Shown here piece by piece: positions 8,022 through 17,882 of a DNA stretch of 64,000 nt. The stretch's first letter is position 1. Each line of letters begins with the position of its first letter. The DNA is from Cytobacillus gottheilii (GTDB taxonomy: Bacteria > Bacillota > Bacilli > Bacillales > Cytobacillaceae): NCBI RefSeq assembly GCF_001636345.1, contig NZ_KV440945.1:3119354-3183353 (forward strand), written 5' to 3'. The notes under the pieces are model-generated. The model saw only the letters and a program-made list of their open reading frames with translations, was not told the DNA's origin and searched no databases. Made by a program: the position numbers and the translations under genes.

Positions 8022-9017
8022 TTATTCTGCTTCAATGCCTTGTTCGTCATAATATTTTTGTGCACCAGGGTGAATTTCAATTCCAACACCATTAACTGCA
8101 TTTTCAGCGCTAATTAACTTTCCTTTGTCGTGCGCTACTTTATCAAGATTCTCAAAAATAGCCTTTGTTACATCATATACAACATCTTCAGAAAGATCAT
8201 TAGATACAACAAGCATCGCTTGTACGGCTACAGTTGGAACAGCTTCAGACAATTTATAAGTGCCTGATGGAACTTCATCCTGAATATAGAATGGATAAGC
8301 CTCAATTAATGCATCAATCTTGTCTTGTTCGATCGGAACAATGACAATATCTTCAGTTGCAGATAAACCTTCAACAGCTCCTGTAGGAGTTCCAGCTGTT
8401 ACGAATGCTGCATCAATTGTACCGTCTTGGATACCTGCAGTAGATTCATCAAAAGATAAATCCTGCTTTTCAATATCTTCTAGTGTCATGTCATGTACTT
8501 CAAGAATTTGCTCTGCATTTAGAGCCGTACCAGAACCAGGCGCTCCGATTGAGACTTTTTTGCCTGCAAGGTCTTCAACTGATTCAATGCCTGCACCAGC
8601 AGTTGTTACGATTTGAATCGTTTCTGGATATAACGTTCCAATAGCACTTACATTTTCAACTGCTTCTCCTTCAAACATTTGCTCTCCATTTTTTGCATAA
8701 GAAGCAATGTCTGTTTGTGAGAAAGCAATTTCAGCATTGCCATCACGAATCGTGTTCATGTTTTCAGCAGATGCACCAGATACCTCTGCATTTGTTTGAA
8801 TGTCTGTAGCATCTGTAATGATCTCAGCAAATGCTCCGCCAAGCGGATAATATGTACCGCCCGTTCCACCTGTAACTAGGCTCATGAAATCTGGAGTGTC
8901 TCCACCATCTCCGCCGTCTCCGCCATTCCCTTCATCACTTCCGCCGCCGCATGCAGCAAGGAGCATTGAAAGAGCGATTAGCAATACAAAAGGAAACATA
9001 ATCTTTTTCTTTTTCAT
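8022..9017 (-). CDS. TAXI-family TRAP transporter solute-binding lipoprotein
   Basis: A 331-residue lipoprotein with lipobox LAAC and a Gly/Asp linker (GGDGGDGGD) before the binding domain. The segment VTGGTGGTYYPLGGAFAEI is the signature of TAXI receptors (TRAP-associated extracytoplasmic immunogenic protein), as are VSGASAENM and the KKVSIGAPGSGT stretch. As a lipoprotein it is tethered to the membrane surface and delivers substrate to the downstream permease. The ATG at 9017 has GAGGGGG seven bases upstream; an in-frame TTG two codons earlier is less likely. The gap of 134 bases to the DUF1850 gene holds no further gene. Confidence 0.93.
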   Translation of the reverse strand: MKKKKIMFPFVLLIALSMLLAACGGGSDEGNGGDGGDGGDTPDFMSLVTGGTGGTYYPLGGAFAEIITDATDIQTNAEVSGASAENMNTIRDGNAEIAFSQTDIASYAKNGEQMFEGEAVENVSAIGTLYPETIQIVTTAGAGIESVEDLAGKKVSIGAPGSGTALNAEQILEVHDMTLEDIEKQDLSFDESTAGIQDGTIDAAFVTAGTPTGAVEGLSATEDIVIVPIEQDKIDALIEAYPFYIQDEVPSGTYKLSEAVPTVAVQAMLVVSNDLSEDVVYDVTKAIFENLDKVAHDKGKLISAENAVNGVGIEIHPGAQKYYDEQGIEAE

Positions 9018-9238
9018 ATACAAACCCCCTCAATTTTAGATTATATCCTAAATAATAGTACAATTAAATTTATTGAATTGTCAAATAATACTTTGCGGCA
9101 AAAACATTTTAATAAAACTGCTTTTTCTTGGAAGAAAAATGAAGCGATCACAGCAAGTGGCGTTTTAAGCGTTTTGGCTGTATATATGATAAAATACCGT
9201 GAAAGGCTTTACATATTATGACGGAGGGGAAAGTTATC

Positions 9239-9964
9239 ATGGAATACCCAAAAGGAACAATCAAAGACCTTACTTTTTCCAGTAAAGAATTAAACGAGGA
9301 TATGGAGCTGCTCGTTTATCTGCCCAGCTCCTACTCGCCTCTTTATAAGTATTCGGTGTTAATCGCATCAGATGGAAAAGATTACTTTCAATTTGGCAGA
9401 ATCGGGCGAATTGCTGATGAACTTATAAGCAAATCTGAAATTGAAAATGTCATCATTGTTGGCATCCCATATAAAAGCGTTGAGGATCGGCGCAGAAAAT
9501 ATCATCCCGAGGGCGATCAGCACGAAGCTTATGTTCGTTTCCTGGCTCATGAGCTTGTTCCATTTATTGATAAAGAGTTCTCCACTTTTCAAATGGGAGC
9601 AGGACGCGCACTTGCTGGAGATTCGCTGGCAGCAACTGTTTCACTTATGGCGGCATTACAGTATCCAAATACGTTCGGCAAGCTGATTCTCCAATCACCT
9701 TTAGTGAATAAAACAATTATAGATGCAGTTGAATCCTTCGATCAGCCTCATTTGCTGGAAATTTACCATGTAATTGGCACAGAAGAAACGGAAGTGAAAA
9801 CTACATCCGGAAAAGTAGAAGATTTCATTACACCTAACAGGGAATTAGAAAAAGTAATCAAAGCAAAAGGCTTTCCATATTTTTATGAGGAATTCGAAGG
9901 CAATCATACATGGAAGTATTGGCAGCCTGATCTCAAAAGAGCACTTATTAACATGTTCTCCTGA
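9239..9964 (+). CDS. yjcH: Alpha/beta-hydrolase, enterochelin esterase-like (YjcH)
   Basis: A 241-residue protein matching the YjcH/putative esterase family. The nucleophile elbow appears as AGDSLAA, with the catalytic Ser in G-D-S-L-A, and a C-terminal GNHTW supplies the likely catalytic His. It is cytoplasmic, with no signal peptide. The frame opens at 9218, but GGAGGGG at about 9222-9228 places the start at the ATG at 9239, giving the length of the B. subtilis homologue. It is first of the yjcH-yjcG-yjcF group, as in B. subtilis. The natural substrate is unknown. Confidence 0.88.
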   Translation: MEYPKGTIKDLTFSSKELNEDMELLVYLPSSYSPLYKYSVLIASDGKDYFQFGRIGRIADELISKSEIENVIIVGIPYKSVEDRRRKYHPEGDQHEAYVRFLAHELVPFIDKEFSTFQMGAGRALAGDSLAATVSLMAALQYPNTFGKLILQSPLVNKTIIDAVESFDQPHLLEIYHVIGTEETEVKTTSGKVEDFITPNRELEKVIKAKGFPYFYEEFEGNHTWKYWQPDLKRALINMFS

Positions 9965-10108
9965 TTTCCGTTAGTCTGTTAGTCCTGAGGTTAGACCGTT
10001 TTATAACGGTTGTTGTTTCTGGTCAGATTCTTAATTATAATGAATTTAGAAAATTTGTTATAATAGTGAAAACACTGTTTACATTCTAAGTATAATGGAG
10101 GTTACATT

Positions 10109-10624
10109 ATGACTACTAAATTCGGAATCGTAATCTTTCCGTCAAAAAAACTGCAAGATCTTGCTAATTCATACCGTAAGCGGTATGATCCGCATTATGC
10201 ATTAATTCCTCCACATTTAACATTAAAAGCCTTTTCGGCAGAAGACGAGCAAATGAAGGCTGTGTCTGAGACACTGCACAATATAGCAGCGGAAACAAAT
10301 CCATTTCAGCTTTCCATTAGAAAAGTCAGCTCATTTCAGCCTGTCAATAATGTTATATACTTAAAGGTAAATCCTACTGAAGAATTGAATCTTCTTCATG
10401 AAAAAGTGAATGATAACATCATTGGGGACAAGCCTGAATTTGCATTTGTCCCACATATCACAATTGGCCAAAAGCTTTCAAACGATGAACATTCAGACGT
10501 GTTCGGCTCCTTAAAAATGGACCGAATTGAACACGAAGAGATTGTTGACCGTTTTCATCTGTTATATCAGCTTGAAAATGGATCCTGGAGTGTTTATGAA
10601 ACTTTTCGTCTCGGAAAGGAATAA
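10109..10624 (+). CDS. yjcG: 2H phosphoesterase superfamily protein (YjcG)
   Basis: A 171-residue protein with two H-x-T motifs, HLT at residues 36-38 and HIT at 116-118, that define the 2H phosphoesterase/2'-5' RNA ligase-like fold. The length equals that of B. subtilis YjcG, whose family is labelled putative phosphoesterase. It probably hydrolyses a cyclic phosphodiester on RNA or a nucleotide, but the substrate is not known. The start has TGGAGG seven bases upstream. The yjcF gene follows five bases after its stop. Confidence 0.9.
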   Translation: MTTKFGIVIFPSKKLQDLANSYRKRYDPHYALIPPHLTLKAFSAEDEQMKAVSETLHNIAAETNPFQLSIRKVSSFQPVNNVIYLKVNPTEELNLLHEKVNDNIIGDKPEFAFVPHITIGQKLSNDEHSDVFGSLKMDRIEHEEIVDRFHLLYQLENGSWSVYETFRLGKE

Positions 10625-10629
10625 TAGTA

Positions 10630-11052
10630 ATGGAAGTCAAAATCGCTCAATCTGAGGAGCAGTTTCAAGATGCTCTTTATGTACGAAAAAAAGTGTTCGT
10701 AGAAGAACAGAATGTATCTGTAGAAGAAGAAATTGATCAGTATGAAAACGAAAGTACACACTTTGTACTTTACGACAATAATCAGCCTGTTGGTGCTGGA
10801 AGATTTCGTATCCTCGATGGCTATGGGAAAGTTGAAAGAATATGCGTGATGAAAGAAGCACGTAAAGGCGGATCAGGAAAACAAATCATGATGAGCATTG
10901 AACAATATGCAGCTGATCAAGGTGTAACGAAATTAAAGCTGAACGCACAGACACATGCGATCCCATTTTACGAGAAATTAGGATATGAGGCAGTTTCAGA
11001 GGAATTTCTTGATGCAGGCATTCCCCACCGTACAATGGTGAAGCCCATTTAA
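10630..11052 (+). CDS. yjcF: GNAT-family N-acetyltransferase (YjcF)
   Basis: A 140-residue single-domain GNAT protein. The acetyl-CoA binding region VERICVMKEARKGGSGKQIM (about residues 70-89) contains the R-x-x-G-x-G/A-like loop, and the C-terminus has AIPFYEKLGYEAVSEEF, a common GNAT ending. It lies five bases after yjcG with AAAGGA upstream, so the two are cotranscribed. The acceptor is unknown. A hairpin terminator follows. Confidence 0.9.
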   Translation: MEVKIAQSEEQFQDALYVRKKVFVEEQNVSVEEEIDQYENESTHFVLYDNNQPVGAGRFRILDGYGKVERICVMKEARKGGSGKQIMMSIEQYAADQGVTKLKLNAQTHAIPFYEKLGYEAVSEEFLDAGIPHRTMVKPI

Positions 11053-11057
11053 CAGAG

Positions 11058-11094
11058 GAGCCTTCAGTCTTTTAGATTGAAGGCTTTTATTTCT
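11058..11094 (+). terminator. Terminator of yjcH-yjcG-yjcF
   Basis: Stem AGCCTTCAGTC / GATTGAAGGCT with a TTTTA loop, then TTTATTTCTTA. Confidence 0.85.
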
Positions 11095-11130
11095 TAATGT
11101 CAATTTTCACATTGCACAGTAAACGCTGCC

Positions 11131-12615
11131 TTATAACTCCATCCCTCCCTCCACCTTCCACCTTTGCCTTTTTCGATATCTATTCGGCGGCAGACCAGCA
11201 TACTCTTTAAAGGTCTTTGAATAATAGTTTGGATCTTCAAATCCATTTGCATGAGCTACTTCACTTATTGTTAATTCTGTGTGAATTAACGTGTTTTTCG
11301 ATTGCTCAAGACGGTACTGCTGCAAATAACGTTTAAATGGAATTTCATGATACTTGCTAAAAACGGCGCTTAAATAATTGGGTGTAATTCCTAATGTATC
11401 AGCTGCACTGCTTAAAGAAAAAGCCGTGTTTGTATACTGATCATTGATTAAATCAGCTGTCAGCTTTCCATAATTCGCTTTTTCTTTTTCATTCTTTGCA
11501 AGCTTCATGAGCGATTGGGTGAAAAGGATCATTTCTTGAATAATCGTATATAAAATCGGATGCTCTAAAATAATGCGGAATAATTTAAGATATTTTTCTT
11601 CAAGATCCGGTTTCTGCTGAAAATCATACTTCTTCATAAATCTGCGTATTTGCGCTAAAACACTCGTCAAGTAGATCCGTATTAAATCCTCCTCATAATA
11701 GCTGCCTTGAGCAGATAATGTATAAAGAAAGTTTTTAATACTTGAGATATCATGGTTTTCAAGGCTGGTGATCCATAGCTGTTGATCTTCTGGAGTTAAC
11801 AAAGGGTCTAAATGCTTAACAACAAGGTGCTTGCTTACGTAAAATATGTGCTCAAATCCTTTATAAAACCGCTGGTTCAACGATTTCTTCATTTCTGAAT
11901 AGAGTTGGTTTAAGGTTACAGGCACACCATCATAGACGGCTATATTGATATAAGTGTCATTGATAGAGTTCCATTCTCTCATGATGGTTCTTGCTCTGTG
12001 TTCAAACTCTGTTATTTCCACAAAATCTGATACACAAATAATTCGTTTTGTTAACGGATATATTTTTAGATTCATAAAGCTGGATATGTCATTTAACCAT
12101 TTATATAAAGAAATGATATCTTTTCTATTGTCTGGCTCAATCAAAAAAAATAACTGATTCTCTTTCGGAAAAAGGTTTTTACTACTAGAAAATAGCTGCA
12201 TGTAAAAATGATCTGAATTCTCACTTTCGCTGATAACCAGCTCATCCGAAACACGTACAGTTCTTGAAGTATTTATTATTTCTTTTAAAAGTTCTAAATC
12301 AACAGGTTTTACAAATAAATGAGTCACTTGCAGTTGGATTGCTTTTAAAGCATGTTTAAATAGGGGTTCAGCTGTCAAAGCATATAAATCTGTTCCCTTT
12401 TCCCTCAAATATCCTAAAAGAGAAAAATCATTGGGCTGTTGAATTAATTCCATTTCAACTATGATGATGTCTGGTATCATTTCTTCTTTCTTCTTATTTA
12501 ATTGAACCATCGATTCTAAAATAATGACTTCTACCCTATTCAATAAGTAAGATTGCAAATACCATTGCAGACCTCTCGCCTCATTCTCATCCCGATCAAT
12601 AATGAAGATGTTCAT
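11131..12615 (-). CDS. Receiver-like/AraC-type transcriptional regulator, orphan
   Basis: A 494-residue regulator. The N-terminus resembles a response-regulator receiver (MNIFIIDRDENEARG, then PDIIIVEMEL, later HLFVKPVDLELL with the conserved Lys-Pro). However, the usual phosphoacceptor Asp position reads IVEME, so phosphorylation may be lost. A long middle region of unknown fold follows. The last 100 residues are an AraC double HTH (DTLGITPNYLSAVFSKY and ISEVAHANGFEDPNYYSKTFKEY). No histidine kinase gene is adjacent. It is divergent from hutUIG with 209 bases between the starts, so control of the hut genes is a reasonable inference but not shown. Confidence 0.8.
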   Translation of the reverse strand: MNIFIIDRDENEARGLQWYLQSYLLNRVEVIILESMVQLNKKKEEMIPDIIIVEMELIQQPNDFSLLGYLREKGTDLYALTAEPLFKHALKAIQLQVTHLFVKPVDLELLKEIINTSRTVRVSDELVISESENSDHFYMQLFSSSKNLFPKENQLFFLIEPDNRKDIISLYKWLNDISSFMNLKIYPLTKRIICVSDFVEITEFEHRARTIMREWNSINDTYINIAVYDGVPVTLNQLYSEMKKSLNQRFYKGFEHIFYVSKHLVVKHLDPLLTPEDQQLWITSLENHDISSIKNFLYTLSAQGSYYEEDLIRIYLTSVLAQIRRFMKKYDFQQKPDLEEKYLKLFRIILEHPILYTIIQEMILFTQSLMKLAKNEKEKANYGKLTADLINDQYTNTAFSLSSAADTLGITPNYLSAVFSKYHEIPFKRYLQQYRLEQSKNTLIHTELTISEVAHANGFEDPNYYSKTFKEYAGLPPNRYRKRQRWKVEGGMEL

Positions 12616-12723
12616 TATTAATCACCCACCTTATAAAATTTATAAAACGCATATTATTCCAGTTATATATGTTCATTTTAATAAAAAACCGGAACAACTA
12701 CCAATTGTTTTTATTAAATTCTA

Positions 12724-12738
12724 TATTTTCATAAAATT
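12724..12738 (+). promoter_or_regulatory. Candidate CodY box upstream of hutU
   Basis: TATTTTCATAAAATT matches 13 of 15 positions of the CodY consensus AATTTTCWGAAAATT. It lies about 90 bases before the hutU start. CodY represses hut genes in B. subtilis. The surrounding 12616-12824 region also contains AACAA-N7-TTGTT near 12693-12710, a possible operator for the divergent regulator. Confidence 0.5.
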
Positions 12739-12824
12739 ATCATCATTAAAATAAATAATAAGAACACTTACTTAATAAGGATTTTTTCACGCAATATCTA
12801 TAAATTCAAAGGAGAGATGATGAC

Positions 12825-14504
12825 ATGATCACTAATAAAAACATACAAGCTCCAAGAGGAAATCAATTAACCTGTAAGGGCTGGGAACAAGAAGCTGCTA
12901 TTCGGATGCTTATGAACAATCTGGACCCTGAAGTAGCTGAGAATCCAGATGAACTTGTGGTATATGGAGGAATCGGAAAAGCAGCCCGCAACTGGGATTG
13001 CTATGACCAGATTATTGCATCTTTAAAGGTATTAGAAAATGATGAAACGCTGCTTGTACAATCAGGGAAGCCTGTTGGTATTTTCCGCACACATGAAAAT
13101 GCCCCTCGTGTATTAATCGCAAACTCAAATTTAGTTCCAGGATGGGCCAATTGGGAGCATTTTTATCAGTTAGAAGAGCGAAATTTGATGATGTATGGCC
13201 AAATGACTGCCGGAAGCTGGATCTATATTGGAGCACAAGGGATTCTACAAGGCACTTATTTAAGCTTTGTGGAAGCTGGAAAAAAGGTGTTTGGAACATC
13301 TGACTTAAGAGGAAAATTTATTTTAACTGGCGGTATGGGCGGCATGAGCGGAGCACAGCCCCTGGCAGGAAAAATGGCTGGTGCTGTTATTTTAGTAGTC
13401 GAAGTCGACCGCAAACGGATTGATCGAAAAATAGCAGAAGGATATTGTGATTACTTAGCAGAGTCTGTGGACGAGGCTCTTAAATTAGTAAAAGAACATT
13501 GTGAAAGGCAACAACCTGCTTCCATCGGGTTAGTTGGAAACTGTGTAGATGTGCATAGAGAATTGCTCAACCGCAAGGTCATTCCCGATATTGTGACAGA
13601 CCAAACCTCGGCACATGACCCGCTCAATGGATATGTCCCTAACGGAATGAGCATAGAAGAAGCATTCGATCTGCGCCAAAAGGCTCCAAAAGTTTATGAA
13701 CTAAAAGCAAAACAAGCAATGGCTGAGCATGTTCAAGCGATGCTTGAGTTTCAAGAGGCAGGTGCCGAAGTCTTTGACTATGGAAATAATATACGAGCCT
13801 ATGCCAAAGAGATGGGTGTCGAGGATGCTTTTAATTTTCCGGGGTTTGTCCCTGCTTATATTCGGTCGTTATTTTGTGAAGGAAAAGGACCTTTTCGCTG
13901 GGCTGCATTGTCTGGTGATCCAGAGGACATTTATAAAACAGATGCATTAGCCAAAGAAATGTTTGCCGATGATGAAGGCTTAACAAACTGGATCGATATG
14001 GCACAAAAAATGGTGAAATGGCAAGGCCTTCCTGCCCGGATTTGCTGGCTCGGTTATGGCGATCGCCACCGCTTTGCCTTAAAGGTAAATGAAATGGTGG
14101 CAAATGGCGAACTCAGTGCACCAATTGTATTTGGACGCGATCACTTGGATTCAGGTTCTGTTGCATCTCCTAACCGGGAAACAGAAGGAATGAATGATGG
14201 ATCAGATGCTGTCTCTGACTGGCCCATTCTTAATGCTCTTATTAATACGGCTGGCGGAGCAAGCTGGGTCAGTGTACACCATGGCGGCGGAGTTGGCATG
14301 GGTTATTCGCAGCATGCAGGTCAGGTTTTAGTTGCGGATGGAACCCAATTAGCTTCCGATAAAATCAACCGTGTTCTTGTATCTGATCCGGGTATGGGCG
14401 TTATTCGCCACGCTGATGCAGGTTATGATCTTGCTATTCAAACGGCCAAAGAGAAAAATATTCAAATACCAATGCTGAACAAAAAGGATGATCACAATGG
14501 CTAA
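12825..14504 (+). CDS. hutU: Urocanate hydratase
   Basis: A 559-residue cytosolic enzyme converting urocanate to imidazolonepropionate with tightly bound NAD+. Family features visible are the N-terminal [18 protein letters not shown], the NAD-binding [11 protein letters not shown] segment and the C-terminal [16 protein letters not shown], in which Cys407 corresponds to the essential Cys410 of the Pseudomonas enzyme. The length is normal. The start ATG has AAGGAGAGATG upstream. It is first of three overlapping genes hutU-hutI-hutG. hutH (histidine ammonia-lyase) and hutP are absent from the window, so the first pathway step must be encoded elsewhere. Confidence 0.97.
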   Translation: MITNKNIQAPRGNQLTCKGWEQEAAIRMLMNNLDPEVAENPDELVVYGGIGKAARNWDCYDQIIASLKVLENDETLLVQSGKPVGIFRTHENAPRVLIANSNLVPGWANWEHFYQLEERNLMMYGQMTAGSWIYIGAQGILQGTYLSFVEAGKKVFGTSDLRGKFILTGGMGGMSGAQPLAGKMAGAVILVVEVDRKRIDRKIAEGYCDYLAESVDEALKLVKEHCERQQPASIGLVGNCVDVHRELLNRKVIPDIVTDQTSAHDPLNGYVPNGMSIEEAFDLRQKAPKVYELKAKQAMAEHVQAMLEFQEAGAEVFDYGNNIRAYAKEMGVEDAFNFPGFVPAYIRSLFCEGKGPFRWAALSGDPEDIYKTDALAKEMFADDEGLTNWIDMAQKMVKWQGLPARICWLGYGDRHRFALKVNEMVANGELSAPIVFGRDHLDSGSVASPNRETEGMNDGSDAVSDWPILNALINTAGGASWVSVHHGGGVGMGYSQHAGQVLVADGTQLASDKINRVLVSDPGMGVIRHADAGYDLAIQTAKEKNIQIPMLNKKDDHNG

Positions 14505-15765
14505 ACTCATTATAAATGCAAACGAGATTATTACTTTAAAAGGATCTGATAAGCGTCCCCGTACAAAGGAAGGTATGAGCGAACTGGCTATTCTCGCAAA
14601 CGGCTGTGTTCTAATTGATCAAGATCAAATTGCAGCAGTTGGTACATTAGAAGAGTTACAACAAGACTATTCACACCTTTTAGAACAGGCAGAAGTAATT
14701 GATGCAGCAGGCAAGGTAGTTATGCCGGGCCTTGTTGACTGCCACACCCATTTAGTGCATGGTGGCACCCGTGAAAATGAATTTAACATGAGGTTAAATG
14801 GTGCATCTTATATGGAAATTATGAATGCTGGCGGCGGTATTCATTCAACAGCAAAAAGCACCCGTAATGCTAGTTTTGAAGAATTATACGATAAAGCCTA
14901 TCGTCATCTAAACGAATTCCTAAAGTATGGTGTAACTACCGTTGAAGCAAAAAGCGGCTATGGATTGGATTGGGAACATGAAAAAAAACAGCTTGAAGTC
15001 GCAAAAAAACTTCACGATACCCATGCTGTTGACGTGATCAGCACGTTTATGGGTGCACATGCTGTTCCAAGAGAATTTAAAGGCCGTGAAGATGAGTTCG
15101 TAGATATTATTATTCATGAAATGCTACCTAAAGTTGCAGAAGAAAAACTGGCCGAATTCAATGATGTTTTCTGTGAAAAAGGAGTGTTTACGCCAGAACA
15201 ATCGCGCAAAATTTTAGAGGCTGGAAAGCAATATGGATTAACACCGAAGATCCATGCTGATGAAATTGAGCCTTATGAAGGTTCTGAGCTTGCAGCAGAA
15301 GTTGGTGCCATTTCAGCTGAGCATTTGCTCGTTGCATCGGATGAAGGCATCAGGAGAATGGCCGAAGCCGGCACAATTGGCGTTTTGCTACCTGGTACCG
15401 CCTTTTTCCTTCGTGCTCCTTTCGCACGCGGCCGGCTGATGATTGATTGTGGTGTTCCAATTGCCATTTCGACTGACTTTAATCCTGGCTCCTCCCCTAC
15501 CATCAGTTTGCCATTTATTATGAATCTGGCTTGTATGAACATGGATTTAACACTGGAAGAAGTACTGACAGCTTCGACAATCAATGCTGCTTATGCCATT
15601 AATAGAGGGCATCTCATCGGTTCTCTGGAGACTGGAAAAAAAGCAGATATTTTAATCTTAAATGTTGCCAACTACAAGCAGCTGCAGTACCATTACGGCA
15701 TGAATCATACACATATGGTTTTGAAAAATGGTGAAATTGTTATAAAGGATGCTGTACTGCAATGA
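14497..15765 (+). CDS. hutI: Imidazolonepropionase
   Basis: A 422-residue amidohydrolase that opens the imidazolone ring to give N-formimino-L-glutamate. Metal ligands are recognisable as H83-x-H85 in [13 protein letters not shown], His in [13 protein letters not shown], His in ISAEHLLVA and Asp in [11 protein letters not shown]. The start at 14497 overlaps the last eight bases of hutU and uses AAGGATGA inside the hutU end as ribosome-binding site; three codons further upstream would also be in frame. The gene ends overlapping hutG by ATGA, a sign of translational coupling. Confidence 0.97.
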   Translation: MAKLIINANEIITLKGSDKRPRTKEGMSELAILANGCVLIDQDQIAAVGTLEELQQDYSHLLEQAEVIDAAGKVVMPGLVDCHTHLVHGGTRENEFNMRLNGASYMEIMNAGGGIHSTAKSTRNASFEELYDKAYRHLNEFLKYGVTTVEAKSGYGLDWEHEKKQLEVAKKLHDTHAVDVISTFMGAHAVPREFKGREDEFVDIIIHEMLPKVAEEKLAEFNDVFCEKGVFTPEQSRKILEAGKQYGLTPKIHADEIEPYEGSELAAEVGAISAEHLLVASDEGIRRMAEAGTIGVLLPGTAFFLRAPFARGRLMIDCGVPIAISTDFNPGSSPTISLPFIMNLACMNMDLTLEEVLTASTINAAYAINRGHLIGSLETGKKADILILNVANYKQLQYHYGMNHTHMVLKNGEIVIKDAVLQ

Positions 15766-16745
15766 CAAATTTATATGAATACATTCAAAAGTCTTCAACC
15801 GTTTGGGTGCGAGAGCAAGGCAAAGACATGAAAGTTAAGGATTGGATCATACCAGCCTGGGAGGAAGACCGGCAAGACTGGGATGCCGTAATACTTGGTG
15901 TCCCCCTCTCCCGCTCCTCGATCAGCGCTTCGGCAGCTTCTGAATTTCCTAAAGCCTTCCGAAGTGCTTGGGAGCTTTTTACTACCTATTATTTTGACGA
16001 GCAAGTTGATTTTCGCGGGCTTAAGGTTGCCGACCTCGGGGATGTCAGAATGCACTATACAGATATTTTACAGTGCCACAAAAACATAGAAGCTGCAATG
16101 CAAAGTATTCAGCACCATTTCCCAAATTCTTTTTATACATCAATTGGTGGTGATCATTCGATTACAGCCCCGATTTTGCGTTCATTGAACCTTGAGAATC
16201 CTGATAAATCCATTGGCATTGTTCAGCTAGATACGCATCTGGATTTAAGGGATTTAAGCCAGGGACCAACAAATGGAACGCCTATTCGGCAGCTTGTTGA
16301 AGACAATATCGTAAAAGGTGAAAATATTTATAATATCGGTCTTCACGGTTTTTACAATGCTCCCTCTTTAATAGAAGCTGCACAGAAACATAAAGTTAAT
16401 ATGATCTCGCTTAAACAGCTGCGCAAACAGGGAATTTCAGCACTTTTACAGGATGTTATGGAACAGCTGCAGAAAAAAGTGGATATCGTTTACCTTACAG
16501 TAGATATGGATGTTTTAGACATTTCTTATGCACCAGGCGTACCCGCTTCAACACCAGGCGGAATGCGTACAGATGAACTTTTTGACCTTCTTTTTGAACT
16601 GGGCAAATATCCAATCATACGAGGAATGGATTTTGTATGCATTGACCCTCAACGAGATAATAAGGTCCTTACTACCGTAAAGGCAACAACATATGCCGTG
16701 TTAACAGCACTCGTATCCAGGTATATTCATATGAAAACAAACTAG
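15762..16745 (+). CDS. hutG: Formimidoylglutamase, arginase family
   Basis: A 327-residue ureohydrolase that hydrolyses N-formimidoyl-L-glutamate to glutamate and formamide, the last step of this Hut branch. The binuclear manganese ligands are in place: GGDH at 129-132, D157-x-H159-x-D161 in QLDTHLDLRD, and D248-x-D250 in LTVDMDVLD. The ATG overlaps the hutI stop (ATGA). The product uses the one-step formamide route of B. subtilis rather than the deiminase/deformylase route. A terminator follows, separating it from the LysR gene. Confidence 0.95.
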   Translation: MTNLYEYIQKSSTVWVREQGKDMKVKDWIIPAWEEDRQDWDAVILGVPLSRSSISASAASEFPKAFRSAWELFTTYYFDEQVDFRGLKVADLGDVRMHYTDILQCHKNIEAAMQSIQHHFPNSFYTSIGGDHSITAPILRSLNLENPDKSIGIVQLDTHLDLRDLSQGPTNGTPIRQLVEDNIVKGENIYNIGLHGFYNAPSLIEAAQKHKVNMISLKQLRKQGISALLQDVMEQLQKKVDIVYLTVDMDVLDISYAPGVPASTPGGMRTDELFDLLFELGKYPIIRGMDFVCIDPQRDNKVLTTVKATTYAVLTALVSRYIHMKTN

Positions 16746-16758
16746 TTATATAAATCAT

Positions 16759-16793
16759 AGAGCATGTGCACTAGGTATCCATGCTCTTTTCTA
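16759..16793 (+). terminator. Terminator of the hutUIG operon
   Basis: AGAGCATG and CATGCTCT arms around a 13-base loop, followed by TTTCTATTT. A moderate-strength hairpin. Confidence 0.7.
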
Positions 16794-16859
16794 TTTCCAA
16801 TTCAATTAAGGAATGCTAGAATTATTGAAATTGTCTATTTTCTCAGAAAGGAAAAGAAC

Positions 16860-17777
16860 ATGACACTACAGCAGCTTAAATATGTAATAGAAGTAGCAAG
16901 GAGCCGTTCGATCAACAAGGCTGCACAGCGACTCTTTATTAGCCAGCCTAGTCTTTCAAATGCATTAAAAGAGCTTGAGGAAGAATTAGGCATTACCATT
17001 TTTCACAGATCAAATAAGGGCATTTTGCCAACCCCTGAAGGATCCGAATTTTTAGGATATGCAAGGCAGGTTGTTGAACAGACAGAACTCCTTGAAAATC
17101 GATATACGAATACCCGCTCTCCTCAGCAGCATTTCTCAGTGTCCGCTCAGCATTATGCTTTCGCTGTCAGTGCTTTTGTTCGACTGCTGACAGATTATGA
17201 ACGGGAAGAATATGAGTTTAGCTTCCGTGAAACGAAAACATATGAAATTATTGATGATGTCAAAAATCTGCAAAGTGAAATTGGTATTTTATATTTAAAT
17301 GATTTTAATAAAAAAGTCATTCAGAAGTTTTTAAGAGAAGGTAATTTGGTTTTTCATGAACTGTTTGAAGCAAAGCCGCATATCTTCATCAGTTCAAAAA
17401 ATCCGCTTGCACAGAAAGAGTATGTGACCTTGGCTGATTTGCCTCCCTATCCATATCTCTCTTATGAACAGGGCGATTTTAACTCATTTTATTTTTCCGA
17501 AGAAATTCTGAGTACCCTTTCAAGACCAAAAAATATTCGAGTAACAGACCGGGCCACCTTATTTAATCTCCTGATTGGTCTAAACGGCTATACGATTTCA
17601 ACTGGAGTCATCAGCCATAAATTAAATAGCAAAGACATTGTAGCAGTTCCATTACTAGTAGATGAAGTCATCAATGTTGGCTATATTACCCGTAAAGATG
17701 TGACCAACAGTACTTTAGCCAATATTTATATTCAGTATTTAAAAGAAACAATTCAAGAAGAACTAATGCCGTTATAG
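16860..17777 (+). CDS. LysR-family transcriptional regulator
   Basis: A 305-residue LTTR. The winged HTH is at the N-terminus (MTLQQLKYVIEVARSRSINK then AAQRLFISQPSLSNALKELE), followed by a periplasmic-binding-protein-like effector domain of about 210 residues. The frame opens at 16764 but the ATG at 16860, after AGAAAGGAAAAG, is the conserved LysR start. It is 105 bases upstream of, and in the same direction as, the MetE-like gene, which it may regulate; sulfur or methionine status is a plausible signal. That link is inferred only from adjacency. Confidence 0.9.
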   Translation: MTLQQLKYVIEVARSRSINKAAQRLFISQPSLSNALKELEEELGITIFHRSNKGILPTPEGSEFLGYARQVVEQTELLENRYTNTRSPQQHFSVSAQHYAFAVSAFVRLLTDYEREEYEFSFRETKTYEIIDDVKNLQSEIGILYLNDFNKKVIQKFLREGNLVFHELFEAKPHIFISSKNPLAQKEYVTLADLPPYPYLSYEQGDFNSFYFSEEILSTLSRPKNIRVTDRATLFNLLIGLNGYTISTGVISHKLNSKDIVAVPLLVDEVINVGYITRKDVTNSTLANIYIQYLKETIQEELMPL

Positions 17778-17882
17778 TTTAAGGCTATAACAAGGAATAG
17801 ATTTATTGTGTTACTTTATAATAATTTCAACTGCTATACTTACTTCAATACCAAAATATTGAAAGAAAGAGGGAGATCACAA

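Noticed and set aside
9120..9170. TGAAGCGATCACA-like sequence as a catabolite-responsive element upstream of the TAXI operon
   Set aside because: Too many mismatches to the cre consensus at conserved positions.
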